The position numbers and the translations under genes were made by a program. The notes under the pieces are model-generated. The model made no database searches. It was given only the letters and a program-made list of their open reading frames with translations, and was not told the DNA's origin. Below are positions 1 to 9,700 of a stretch of 38,095 nt of DNA, piece after piece. The stretch spans positions 1-38,095 of the forward strand of contig JAMXLI010000221.1 in NCBI GenBank assembly GCA_024281115.1, given 5' to 3'. The DNA is from Terriglobales bacterium (GTDB lineage Bacteria; Acidobacteriota; Terriglobia; Terriglobales; Acidobacteriaceae). Each line of letters opens with the position of its first letter. Positions within the stretch are counted from its first letter, which is position 1.

Positions 1-1399
1 TCTTGGGATGAACGTGGAATCCTGCCGGCCAGGCGGTGAGCTTGGCGCCGAGCTCCTCGATTTCTGCGGCGCCGATTCCGGTGTCCACCTCGTACTCCGG
101 CTTGTAGCGCCCGCCCTTATAGGCCCCCCAGTAGGCGGGCAGGTCGCGCATGGTGGGCCGCTTCATGCCGCCGGCATTCTTCTGCGCCGTCTCGTATTCA
201 GACCGAATGCGCTCGAGCGCGGGGGCAGGATCGGCCCCAATATCCTCCGCGTACACCTGCCACAGCGGCGGATGCTGCTTGATCGCCTTATAGAGCAGCG
301 GCTGGGTAATGGTCGGGTCGTCCACCTCGCTGTGCCCGTGCCGGCGGTAGCCGATGATGTCCACCACCACGTCGCTGGCGAATTGGTAGCGGTACTCCGC
401 GGCCATGCGTCCCACGCGCACCACCGCGTCGGCATCTTCGCCGTTCACGTGGAAGATGGGAATGTCCTGGCGGCGGGCGAGGTCGGCGGCGAAGCGCGCC
501 GAGTGCAGCTCCGAGGGCAGGGTGGTGAACCCGATCAGGTTGTTCACGATCACGTGCACCGTGCCGCCCACATTGAAGCCGCGCAGGCTGGCGTAGTTCA
601 TCGTTTCCGCCCAGATGCCTTGCCCGGCAAAGGCCGCGTCCCCGTGCAGCAGGATGGGCAGACTGAAGGTGGCGCCTCCCTCCCCGATGCGCGCCTGCTT
701 GGCTCGCGCCCGGCCAAGCACCACCGGGTCCACGGCTTCCAGGTGGCTGGGATTCGAAACCAGGTGGATGTTCACGGTGCGCCCGCTGCGCGTGCGGTAC
801 TCCCCGGTCGCCCCCATGTGGTACTTCACGTCGCCGCCGCCCAGCACGCTCTTGGGGTCCACGTCTTCAAAGCCGGCAAAGATTTCTTCCGGTGAGCGCC
901 CCACGATCTGCGCCATCACGTTGAGGCGGCCGCGGTGGCTCATGCCCACGATAGCCTGGCCGGCGCCGTTCTCTGCCGCCGCCTCCAGAACCTCATCGAG
1001 CAGCGGGATGAGCCCGGTCACGCCTTCCAGGGAGAAGCGCTTGCTGCCGAGATAGCGCGCTTGCATCACCTGTTCGAATAACTCGGCGCGTATGAGGCGC
1101 TCGAGTACGCGCTGCTGATCGAACGCTTGGGGCTTGCCTTCCATCTGTTGCTCGATCCAATGGCGGCGCTCGGGATCGGCAATGTGCATGAATTCCGCCC
1201 CGATGGTGCCGCAGTAGACACGGCGGGCGGCGTGGGCAGCAGGAGCATCGAGGTCCAGTTCGGGGTGGGGCTGGGGCCCCAGAACTCCCAGCGGGTCGAG
1301 GTCGGCTTGCAGGTAGCCCCAGCGGCGGAATGCGTTCCAGATGTGGGCGGGAGCCTGCGAGACTTCCCCGGTCGCCAGTTCCAACCGCGTCTGAGCCAT
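1..1399 (-). CDS. sucA: 2-oxoglutarate dehydrogenase E1 component (5' part; runs off the left edge)
   Basis: This is the thiamine-diphosphate E1 subunit of the 2-oxoglutarate dehydrogenase complex, a cytoplasmic TCA-cycle enzyme that decarboxylates 2-oxoglutarate and passes succinyl to the E2 lipoyl domain. About 466 residues are visible. E1o landmarks appear in order: YCGTIGAEFMHI, KRFSLEGV, GMSHRGRLNV, GGGDVKYHMG, NPSHLEAVDP, HGDAAFAGQGI and YRRHGHSEVDDP. The ATG at 1397-1399 has AAGAAG just upstream and an in-frame TAA two codons before it, so the protein cannot start earlier. It begins only a few residues before the segment equal to E. coli HANLDPLG, so the roughly 80-residue N-terminal E2-binding region of E. 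coli SucA is absent. The C-terminal half lies outside the window. Family assignment is very secure. Confidence 0.95.
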   Translation of the reverse strand, partial: MAQTRLELATGEVSQAPAHIWNAFRRWGYLQADLDPLGVLGPQPHPELDLDAPAAHAARRVYCGTIGAEFMHIADPERRHWIEQQMEGKPQAFDQQRVLERLIRAELFEQVMQARYLGSKRFSLEGVTGLIPLLDEVLEAAAENGAGQAIVGMSHRGRLNVMAQIVGRSPEEIFAGFEDVDPKSVLGGGDVKYHMGATGEYRTRSGRTVNIHLVSNPSHLEAVDPVVLGRARAKQARIGEGGATFSLPILLHGDAAFAGQGIWAETMNYASLRGFNVGGTVHVIVNNLIGFTTLPSELHSARFAADLARRQDIPIFHVNGEDADAVVRVGRMAAEYRYQFASDVVVDIIGYRRHGHSEVDDPTITQPLLYKAIKQHPPLWQVYAEDIGADPAPALERIRSEYETAQKNAGGMKRPTMRDLPAYWGAYKGGRYKPEYEVDTGIGAAEIEELGAKLTAWPAGFHVHPK

Positions 1400-1461
1400 A
1401 ACTTCTTAGTTTACAAGATGCGCGCACAAAGTCCCGGGACGCACACTGGCTGCACGGGAGT

Positions 1462-1467
1462 TAGAAT
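1462..1467 (+). promoter_or_regulatory. Possible -10 element before the GH39 gene
   Basis: TAGAAT matches the sigma-70 -10 consensus at five of six positions and lies 20 nt before the chosen ATG (8 nt before an alternative GTG). No convincing -35 is visible 16-18 nt upstream. The same 10-mer TAGAATCGAA occurs upstream of metK on the other strand. The call is tentative. Confidence 0.25.
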
Positions 1468-1486
1468 CGAACGCGTGCTCCCCGCG

Positions 1487-3022
1487 ATGAATCGAATGCC
1501 CCTGCTTGCATTGCCGGCGCGTGCACTGCCCGTGCTCACGGCAACGCTTGCTGCGCTCCTGCTTCTCTCCTCGATGGCTGCGGCGCAGGCGGCCCCGGAA
1601 ACCATCCGGGTGGACGCCACCGCCCCCGGCCGCCCCTTTCCCCACTTCTGGGAAAACATGTTTGGCTCCGGACGCGCCAGTCTCAGCCTGCGCGACTCTT
1701 ATCGCCGCGATCTCCGCGCAGTGAAGCGCATTACCGATTTTTCCTACGTGCGTTTTCACGCCATCCTGCTGGACGACATGGGCGTGTACGACGAAGACGC
1801 GCAGGGGAGGCCACTCTACAATTTTTCCTATGTAGACCAGGTGTATGACGGCCTGCTGCAGAACCACGTTCGTCCGTTCGTTGAAATCAGCTTCATGCCC
1901 AAGAAGCTGGCGTCCCGCGAGGCCCTGCACGCGTTCTGGTACAAGCAGAACGTGGCGCCGCCCAAGGATTGGGGCAAGTGGGACGACCTCATCACTGCCC
2001 TGGCGCAGCACCTGCTGGAGCGTTATGGGCCCGACGAGGTGGCGCAGTGGTATTTCGAAGTATGGAACGAGCCCAACATTGATTTCTGGGCGGGCGAGCC
2101 CAAGCAGCCTACATACTTCGAGCTCTACGATCACACCGCGCGCGCCCTCAAGCGAGTAAGCCCCCGACTGCGGGTGGGCGGGCCGGCCACCGACCGCGCC
2201 TTATGGGTGGACGAGTTCATCCGTCACTGCGTCGAGAACCACGTGCCGCTCGACTTCGTTTCCACCCACGTCTACGGCAACAATCGCTCCCAGGAGGTGC
2301 TCGGCACCGACGAAACCGTCCCGCGCGAGCAATTGGTCTGCCGCGCGGTGAAGAAGGTGCACGACCAGATCCAGGCTTCGAGCCTGCCCCGGCTGCCGCT
2401 GATCTGGAGCGAGTTCAATGCCAGCTACATGACGGAGCCCGCGGTCACCGATTCGGTGTACATGGGACCGTGGCTGGCCAATACCATCCGCCAGTGCGAT
2501 GGCCTGGTGGACCAGATGTCCTATTGGACCTTCTCCGACGTTTTGGAGGAACAGGGAGTCGTAAAGCAGCCGTTTTATGGCGGCTACGGGCTGATCGCAG
2601 CGGGAGGCATACCCAAGCCCGCATTCAACGCGTTCCGCTTACTGCACCGGCTGGGCGGCGAGCGGGTGCCGCTGGATTCGGCTTCCGCCTTGCTGACTCG
2701 CCGCGCCGATGGCTCCATGGTATTGGCGGTGTGGAACCTGGTCCCGGCGGAAATGGCTGGAGCGTCGAAAGCTCTTACGCTTCGCTTCACGCACTTGCAA
2801 CCTGGGCAACGTGGGTACATTACGCGACTGGACGCCGATCACGGCGATGTGCACGCTGCCTACGCTGCCATGGGGTCGCCGCGCTACCCAACGCAGGCGC
2901 AGATCATGAAGCTGCGGGCAGCCGCCGAGCTTTCCCCACCCGAAGTGCGCGACCTCGGTAGCGGGGAGCTAAGCCTCACGCTGCCGCCCAAGGGGTTGGC
3001 CCTGATCGAGGTGCGCAAGTAG
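1487..3022 (+). CDS. Secreted GH39-family glycosidase (beta-xylosidase-like)
   Basis: A 511-residue retaining glycoside hydrolase of the GH39/clan GH-A type. An N-terminal Sec signal peptide (hydrophobic core around residues 14-32, Ala-rich cleavage region ending AQA) sends it to the periplasm or outside. The TIM-barrel carries the acid/base Glu in WNEPN (E195) and the nucleophile Glu in WSEFN (E309), the spacing expected for GH39. A beta-sandwich-like C-terminus follows from about residue 400. GH39 members act on beta-xylosides, alpha-L-iduronides and some other substrates, and the sequence alone does not choose between them. The start is the ATG giving MNRM; an in-frame GTG 12 nt upstream is possible. 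It is divergent from sucA and has no operon partner; its closeness to the beta-glucan genes may be incidental. Confidence 0.85.
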   Translation: MNRMPLLALPARALPVLTATLAALLLLSSMAAAQAAPETIRVDATAPGRPFPHFWENMFGSGRASLSLRDSYRRDLRAVKRITDFSYVRFHAILLDDMGVYDEDAQGRPLYNFSYVDQVYDGLLQNHVRPFVEISFMPKKLASREALHAFWYKQNVAPPKDWGKWDDLITALAQHLLERYGPDEVAQWYFEVWNEPNIDFWAGEPKQPTYFELYDHTARALKRVSPRLRVGGPATDRALWVDEFIRHCVENHVPLDFVSTHVYGNNRSQEVLGTDETVPREQLVCRAVKKVHDQIQASSLPRLPLIWSEFNASYMTEPAVTDSVYMGPWLANTIRQCDGLVDQMSYWTFSDVLEEQGVVKQPFYGGYGLIAAGGIPKPAFNAFRLLHRLGGERVPLDSASALLTRRADGSMVLAVWNLVPAEMAGASKALTLRFTHLQPGQRGYITRLDADHGDVHAAYAAMGSPRYPTQAQIMKLRAAAELSPPEVRDLGSGELSLTLPPKGLALIEVRK

Positions 3023-3160
3023 GGGTAATAGCAACCACTCCGGCATCAACTTCGGGAGCATTGGCGGGCAGGCCGGCGAGTTATACAAACCGCGAAGGCT
3101 GGCCTGAGCTCGAACTTCTCGACCTGCACGACGATGCTCGGAAATTGCGGAACGAGCTCT

Positions 3161-4474
3161 TCAGGTGCGGGCGCGCCGCGCCGGCCGGAAACCCGCGCGT
3201 GCCATGGCCAGGGGAAGCTCGCGATTGTTCATGAAGGTGTTCCACACAAATTGGCTGCGCAGGTTCTCCGCCATCAGCGTGCTGATCCCAACATCAATAC
3301 CTAAGACGTCGGGGCTGGCCCACCCGGTAAGCGGATTGAAGGCGTCCACGAAGCCGTAACGTTTCCAGATAGGCTTGGTGTCGTAGGCGCGCAGGGTACG
3401 CAGCACGGTCAGCGCTTCGCGCGAGATGAAGGCCAGCGATCCTGCGGCGGCCGCGGGCACGATAGTGCCGTCAATGGGCCCTTGCTGCGGTGGTCCGCCC
3501 CAAACCACGTAGCCACTGCTTGAGTCCGAGGCCGTAATGCCCCAGAGCTCCTTGGTGTAGCAGGGGAACTTTTCGCTCAACTCCTCGCAGAATTTGCGGT
3601 GCGCCTGCGAGGCCAGCACCGAGTTCACGAAATAGTCGGTATAGTCGTCCCGCTTGTTGCGGAAATCCACCCAGGCATGGGAGAACTGGTGAATGAACAG
3701 GGGCGCCGGTGTGGAAATGAACTTGTAGCCACCATACGTTATCCAGGGACGGCGGATGGCGTGCCAGCACTCCCCCGGGATGGGGTGCGTGGGTGAACCC
3801 ATGGCCAGCAGGTAGAGCATCATGGACTCGCAGTAGGAATCCCAGCGCAAGGCGCTGAACCCCAGTTCCGGCACCCAGTCCAGCGCGAAGGTGTTGCCGC
3901 CGTTCAGGGCCCAGGGCCAGTCCACGCGCTGATAAATCTCGGTGGCGTCGCGGCGGATGCCAGGATCGGCAAAATACTGCCGGCAGGTGAGCACGCCGCA
4001 GAGCAAAATTGCCATGTCAATGGGCGAAAGCTCAGAGACGCCAAAGCGCTCCCCCGACTCGATGTTGATGAAGTGGTAAAAGAAGCCGCGCACGTGCGGC
4101 GCTTCGTGCGCCAGGAAGCTCAGGGTATCGCGCACCCGCGCCTCGATTTCGTCACGAGAACGGTATTGCCGCAGGTGTCCGATGCAGAGCGCGGTCAGTC
4201 CAAAACCGGCAGCCGCAATGCTGCCCCGGGGGCGGGTATCACCCCCATCGGCATTGGCTCGGTCCCGCACCAGCCCGGTACTCGGATCTGTTTCATTCCA
4301 AAAGAATTCGAAGCCGGCGCGCTCCAATTCGTCGAGCAGCGCGATATCCTCCCGGCTGAGGGGAACGACGCTGCGGCGCAGCAGGGCGTCGGAAGCGGCG
4401 GCGCTCCCGGCCAGAGGGAGAGCGGCGGCCCCGGCCAGAAGCGTGCGCACAAATTCACGTCGGGTCCAGGTCAT
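3161..4474 (-). CDS. Tat-exported GH144-type glycoside hydrolase (glycoamylase-like, beta-1,2-glucanase family)
   Basis: A 437-residue protein of the glycoamylase-like family (COG5368 / PF10091), whose characterised members are GH144 endo-beta-1,2-glucanases. The ATG at 4472-4474 gives a twin-arginine signal: TRREFVRTLL, then a hydrophobic Ala/Leu stretch ending around residue 28, so export is folded and to the periplasm. Family landmarks include GFEFFWNETDPSTGLVRDR near residues 55-73, SIAAAGFGLTAL, the GFFYHF segment, ALDWVPELGFSALRWDSYCE and the C-terminal GFVDAFNP. A frame-open extension 12 codons upstream would put residues before the Tat motif and is disfavoured. It diverges from the ABC exporter and glucan-synthase operon, which suggests it trims or turns over a periplasmic beta-1,2-glucan. 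Family call is firm; substrate is inferred from family and neighbours. Confidence 0.85.
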   Translation of the reverse strand: MTWTRREFVRTLLAGAAALPLAGSAAASDALLRRSVVPLSREDIALLDELERAGFEFFWNETDPSTGLVRDRANADGGDTRPRGSIAAAGFGLTALCIGHLRQYRSRDEIEARVRDTLSFLAHEAPHVRGFFYHFINIESGERFGVSELSPIDMAILLCGVLTCRQYFADPGIRRDATEIYQRVDWPWALNGGNTFALDWVPELGFSALRWDSYCESMMLYLLAMGSPTHPIPGECWHAIRRPWITYGGYKFISTPAPLFIHQFSHAWVDFRNKRDDYTDYFVNSVLASQAHRKFCEELSEKFPCYTKELWGITASDSSSGYVVWGGPPQQGPIDGTIVPAAAAGSLAFISREALTVLRTLRAYDTKPIWKRYGFVDAFNPLTGWASPDVLGIDVGISTLMAENLRSQFVWNTFMNNRELPLAMARAGFRPARRART

Positions 4475-4906
4475 TGAAGCGGCGCAACGATATAGTATCT
4501 TGCAGGGCACGTGCCGGCCGTAGCCGGCTGGCTCGCAAGCCCATCCCCTCTCAATCCACTCTAGGAACCGGCCTATTGTGAGTCAATCTTCGGTGCCCGG
4601 GGACGATTACTGGAGTAACCTCCGAGGAACGCTCCACAACCGTTGACATCCGAAGCCATCAGCAGGTTGCAGACGGCTTAGGTTTTGGTCCCCGATCGTC
4701 CCGGCGTACCATGGAACGGAGTTCTAAGTCCGGATTGCGCGCGGGCCCTTTCCGGACTAGTCTCTTGGCTCGTAAGCTGTTGCAAAAGCAAACTTAGCGG
4801 GGGGAACCGCATCTCTGGTAGAGCGAGTCCTGCCCTCATGTTTGTGCTCCGGCGTTTGCGTTCCGCCGGCCAGGGAACGCGGCGCACCCGGACCACGGAT
4901 TTGGCG
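4475..4906. other. Divergent intergenic region between the GH144 gene and the ABC/glucan synthase operon
   Basis: This 432-nt stretch must hold the promoters for both directions. It contains a perfect 10-bp palindrome GGCACGTGCC at 4506-4515 and beside it GCCGGC-CGTA-GCCGGC. The palindrome lies just upstream of a TACTAT -10-like element read leftward toward the GH144 start. A TTGACA at 4643-4648 reads rightward but has no good -10 at normal spacing. An in-frame ATG at 4838 could extend the ABC gene by 23 codons. No other coding signal is convincing. Confidence 0.4.
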
Positions 4907-6727
4907 ATGACCCAGCAAGAAGGCTTCTGGAGCGGATGGGAAGAGCGTCTATCAGCCCTCTGCAATGTCCCCCCCGTGTTGCGCATTGTGTGGGAATCGG
5001 GACGCTGGGTCGTGTCGCTGGGCCTGCTCTTCCGCGCTGTTGCCGCGCTCCTGCCGGTCGCATTGCTGGCCGTCACCAAGCTGATTATTGACGCGATTGT
5101 GCGCGCGGTCAGCAACCACCAGCCCGTCGCCTCGCGGTTTTGGTGGCTGATCGTCGCCGAATTCACCCTGGCCGTAATCGCCAGTTTCCTCAGCCGCGTC
5201 ATTGACTACCTCGACGCTCTGCTGGCGGACAAGTACACGCGCCACGTCAGCATCCAGGTGATGAAGCACGCCGCGGCGCTCGACCTGATCGCCTACGAAG
5301 ACCCTGTTTTCTACGACCGCCTGGAACGGGCACGCGTGCAGGCCACGGACCGGTTGGGAATGATCCAGTCCATCGGGCGGCTGGTGCAGCTCGTCATCAC
5401 TACGCTGACGCTGTCCGTTTCCATTATGGTGTTCTCGCCCTGGCTCATGCTGCTGCTCATCGCGGGCGTCGTGCCCGCGTTTCTGGGCGAGAGCCACTTC
5501 GCGTTTCTTGGCTATGCGAAAAATTTCCGCCAGACGCCGGTGCGCCGGCAACTGGACTACCTGCGTGTGCTGGGCGGCAGCCGCGAAGCCGCCAAGGAAC
5601 TGAAGCTCTTCGGCCTGAAGGATTTTTTAACCGAGCGTTTCACCCGCCTCTCCGACGAGATTTACCAGGAGAATGTGGAGCTGGCGCGGCGGCGGTTGTG
5701 GGCGGGCTCCCTGTTCTCGCTCATCGGCACGATCGGCTACTACTCGGCCTATGTGTACGTGATCTGGCGGACCGTAGTGGGCGCGCTCAGCATCGGCACG
5801 CTGACCTTCCTGGCGGGCGCCATCATGCAGGCCAGCAGCAACATCCAGCAGATCTTCTCCACGCTTTCGAGCATCGCCGACCAGGCGCTGTTCCTCACCG
5901 ACCTGCTGGCCTTTTTCGAGATGCAGCCTACCATCCGCTCCAAGCCCAACGCCTTGCGCGCGCCACAGCCCATCACGCGCGGCTTCGAGTTCCGCAACGT
6001 ATCGTTTCGCTATCCCGGCAGCGACCGCCTCATCCTGGAGGGACTGAACTTCTGCCTCCGTCCCGGCGAGCGGGTGGCCCTGATCGGTGAAAACGGGCAG
6101 GGCAAGACCACCATCGTGAAGCTGATCACCCGTCTCTACGATCCCAGCGAGGGCGAGATTCTGCTCGACGGCGTAGACCTGCGGGAATACGACCTCGACG
6201 ACCTGTACCGCGAGATTGGCGTGATTTTCCAGGACTTCATGCGCTACGAGATGACGGCGCGGGAAAACATCGCGGTGGGCCGTATCGAGGATCTGGACCA
6301 CGCCGAGCGGCTCCACGAGGCCGCGCGCAAGAGCCTGGCCGACCAGGTGATCGCCAAGCTGCCACGCGCCTACGAGCAGATGCTGGGGCGCCGCTTCGAG
6401 GGCGGCCTGGACCTTTCCGGAGGCGAATGGCAGAAGGTGGCGCTGGCGCGAGCCTACCTGCGCGACGCCCAGCTTCTGATCCTCGATGAGCCTACGGCAG
6501 CGCTGGACGCGCGCAGCGAGTTCGAGGTCTTCCAGCGCTTTGCTGAATTGACGGCGGGGAAGATGGCCCTGTTCATCTCTCACCGGTTTTCCACCGTGCG
6601 CATGGCCGACCGTATCGTGGTGCTGGAAGGCGGGCGGATCGCCGAGGAAGGCAGCCACGAGCAGTTGTCCCGCATGGGCGGACGTTACGCCGAAATGTTT
6701 GAGTTGCAGGCAGCCAGTTACCGCTAG
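4907..6727 (+). CDS. ABC exporter, fused membrane and ATPase domains (candidate glucan exporter, NdvA-like role)
   Basis: A 606-residue half-transporter: an N-terminal six-helix exporter domain (to about residue 330) followed by an ATPase. The nucleotide-binding motifs are intact: Walker A GENGQGKTT (394-402), signature LSGGE (503-507), Walker B LLILDEP (523-529) and the H-loop His in ISHRFS (H559). It would act as a homodimer in the inner membrane. Its stop lies 17 nt before the glucan-synthase start, so the two are almost certainly cotranscribed. This mirrors the pairing of the cyclic beta-1,2-glucan exporter NdvA/ChvA with its synthase NdvB/ChvB in rhizobia. The export substrate is inferred from that context; the sequence itself only shows a generic type-I exporter. 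The start may instead be the in-frame ATG at 4838; neither candidate has a strong ribosome-binding site. Confidence 0.85.
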   Translation: MTQQEGFWSGWEERLSALCNVPPVLRIVWESGRWVVSLGLLFRAVAALLPVALLAVTKLIIDAIVRAVSNHQPVASRFWWLIVAEFTLAVIASFLSRVIDYLDALLADKYTRHVSIQVMKHAAALDLIAYEDPVFYDRLERARVQATDRLGMIQSIGRLVQLVITTLTLSVSIMVFSPWLMLLLIAGVVPAFLGESHFAFLGYAKNFRQTPVRRQLDYLRVLGGSREAAKELKLFGLKDFLTERFTRLSDEIYQENVELARRRLWAGSLFSLIGTIGYYSAYVYVIWRTVVGALSIGTLTFLAGAIMQASSNIQQIFSTLSSIADQALFLTDLLAFFEMQPTIRSKPNALRAPQPITRGFEFRNVSFRYPGSDRLILEGLNFCLRPGERVALIGENGQGKTTIVKLITRLYDPSEGEILLDGVDLREYDLDDLYREIGVIFQDFMRYEMTARENIAVGRIEDLDHAERLHEAARKSLADQVIAKLPRAYEQMLGRRFEGGLDLSGGEWQKVALARAYLRDAQLLILDEPTAALDARSEFEVFQRFAELTAGKMALFISHRFSTVRMADRIVVLEGGRIAEEGSHEQLSRMGGRYAEMFELQAASYR

Positions 6728-6744
6728 CGCCGACAGTTAAGCCA

Positions 6745-9700
6745 ATGCCGCAAAACACGCATTTGGAACTCGTCACCGAAGAGGCCGCGCCCAGCGCCGA
6801 GCGCTTCGACTTCCAGGCCTTGCGCGAGCATGCGGCGCAACTGGCGCGTGAGGCGCGCTGGGTCCCCGGCGCTTACGAATCCGAGCACTTCGCGCAACGC
6901 GTGCGCGCGCTGGCCCGCGGCTTGCGACCGGTGCTGAAGCCGCTGCGCTCGCCGCGTCCGGCGGGCACCGTTTCCGACGACTTCCGCTGGCTGCACGACC
7001 ACGGCAAGCTTCTATACACCGAATTGCAGAATGCTCGTGAGACGTTAAAGCCGGTGCGGAAGATCCCGCACGTGCGCCGCGAAGGCGGTTTGACCGTGCC
7101 CCGCGTGCTCGCGCTGGCGGAAGGCTTTCTGGTTTTTTGCGGATATCAGTTCAACGAACAGGCCCTGGGCGCCTACGTGGAGGCCTACCAGCAAATTATG
7201 GTGCTCAAGACGGCCGAGCTGTGGGCGCTGGCTCCGGCGCTCAAGCTGGTGCTGCTCGAGCAAGTGGCGGAGCGCGGCCCCGCCATTCTCCAGGACCCTC
7301 AGGCCAGCAACGGGGTTGGAGCATGCGTGCGCAGCTTGCAGGAGATCGGCCAGACATCGTGGAAAGACGTGCTCGAGCCGCTGATCGCATCCGACAAGAT
7401 CCTGCGCGGCGACCCTGCCGGGGCCTACTCTCGCATGGATTACGAAAGCCGCGAGTTGTACCGCAACCAGGTGGTCGCCATTGCCGAGCAATCCGATTGC
7501 GGCGAGGTGGAAGTCGCGTCCGAGGCGATCGCCCTGGCGCGCGCGGCGGCCCAGCAGAAACACGCCAGCGGACGAGTGGCCCAGCGCCGCTCGCATGTCG
7601 GCTACTACCTGGTGGCGGAGGGCGCACCGCTGCTGCACCAGAAAACCAATTACCGGCCGCCTTTCGCCCAGCGCGTGCAGATGTTCCTGCGCCGCTATCC
7701 CGACTCGTTTTATGTTCCGGGCATTGAAATCCTGACGCTCGTCATCCTGCTCGGCCTCTTGCTGCCCGTCGTGGTGGTGTACAGCTCGGTGCCGCTGATC
7801 CTGTTTTCGATTCTGGTGCTGCTGGTGCCCTGTTCCCAGGCTGCGGTGGAATTGATGAACTACCTCGCCACCAATGTGCTCGCACCCAGGATCCTGCCCA
7901 AGCTCGATCTGTCGCAGGGCATGCCGGAGGATTGCCTTACCCTGGTGGCGGTTCCCAGCCTGCTGTTAAACGAGAAGCAGGTGCGCCGCCTGGTGGAAGA
8001 CCTGGAAGTGCGTTTTCTGGGCAATCATGACCGCAACCTGCACTTCGCTTTGCTTTCAGACCTGCCGGATTCGAGCGAGCCTCCCAAGGAAGACGATCCG
8101 CTGGTGGACCTGTGCGCCCGCTTGATCGGGGAACTCAACGAAAAGTACGCCGGCCGCGCGATGGGCTCGTTCCTGCTGCTGCACCGCCATCGCATCTACA
8201 ACCCGCGCGAGCGGGTTTGGATGGGCTGGGAGCGGAAACGCGGCAAGCTGCTGGACCTGAACAAGCTGCTGCGCAACCAGTACGACAGCTTTCCCGTGAA
8301 GGTGGGCGACACCTCGGTGCTGGAGCGCATCCGCTTTGTCATCACGCTGGACGCGGACACGGAGCTGCCGCGCGGAACGGCGCACCGGATGGTGGGCGCC
8401 CTGGCCCACCCCTTGAACCAGGCCATTATCGATCCGGAACGCAATGTCGTCGTCGCCGGCTACGGCATCCTGCAGCCACGGGTGGGTGTAAGCGTGCAGA
8501 GCGCGGCCAGCTCCCGTCTGGCGCAAATCTATTCCGGCCAGACCGGCTTCGACATCTACACGCGCGCGGTCTCCAATGTCTACCAGGACCTGTATGGCGA
8601 AGGCATCTTTGCCGGGAAGGGAATTTACGAGGTGGACACGGTGCACGGCGTGCTCGACCGGCGCTTCCCGCGTAATGCCTTGTTGAGTCACGACCTGATT
8701 GAGGGCGCCTACGCGCGCGCCGGATTGGCCAGCGACATCGAAGTGATCGAGGACTATCCTTCGCATTACAGCGCCTACAACCGGCGCAAACATCGCTGGC
8801 TACGCGGCGACTGGCAGATTGCGGGCTGGTTGCGGGCGTGGGTGTACGACGAATCCGGACGACCCGCGCCCAATCCCATCTCCATCGTTTCTCGGTGGAA
8901 GATATTCGACAATCTGCGGCGCAGCCTGGTCGAGCCGGCCACCTTCTTACTCCTGCTGCTCGGCTGGCTCATGCTGCCGGGGCGCCCACGCTACTGGACC
9001 CTCGCCACCCTGCTGCTGCTCTTCCTGCCGGCGTGGTTGCAGTTCCTGTTCACCTTGTTGCGCGCCGCCTTCGACTGGAACCGGCAGATCGCGCGCGACG
9101 CGCTCGACGGATTATTCGACGCTAATGTCAGCGTGCTCTTGACGCTCACCTTCCTGGCCCACCAGACCCTGCTCTCGGTGGACGCGGTGGTGCGCGCGGT
9201 TGTGCGTCGGACCGTGACCCGGCGGCGCCTGCTCGAGTGGGAGACCGCCGCCGAGGCCGAATCGGGCGCGCGCCGCCGTACCCCCATCGATACCTACCTC
9301 GACCTAATGCCGCTGCTCGCCGCCGGCGTGGGCGTGGTGCTCTGGTACCTGCGCCCCTCCGGGTTCTGGCCGGCGCTGCCCATCCTGCTGTTGTGGGCGG
9401 GAAGCAAGCCTATCTCCCTGTGGCTGAACCGTCCGCCTCGTCCGCTGCGTCACGAGGTCTCGCACAAGGACGAGCTGTTCCTGCGGCGCGCCGCTTTGCG
9501 CACCTGGCGGTACTTCGCTGAGCTGTGCACGGAGGAGCACAACTGGCTGGTGCCGGACAATGTGCAGGAAGAGCCGCCGGCGGTGGCGGCGCGGATCTCG
9601 CCCACCAACCTGGCCTTCCTTCTGAACGCGCGGCAGGTGGCGTGCGAGATGGGATACTTGAGCGTTGCCGAGCTTGCCGAACTGACCCGCCGCACGCTGG

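Noticed and set aside
8-895. A 295-codon rightward open frame at the left edge
   Set aside because: It is the complement of sucA, whose leftward frame shows unmistakable E1o motifs.
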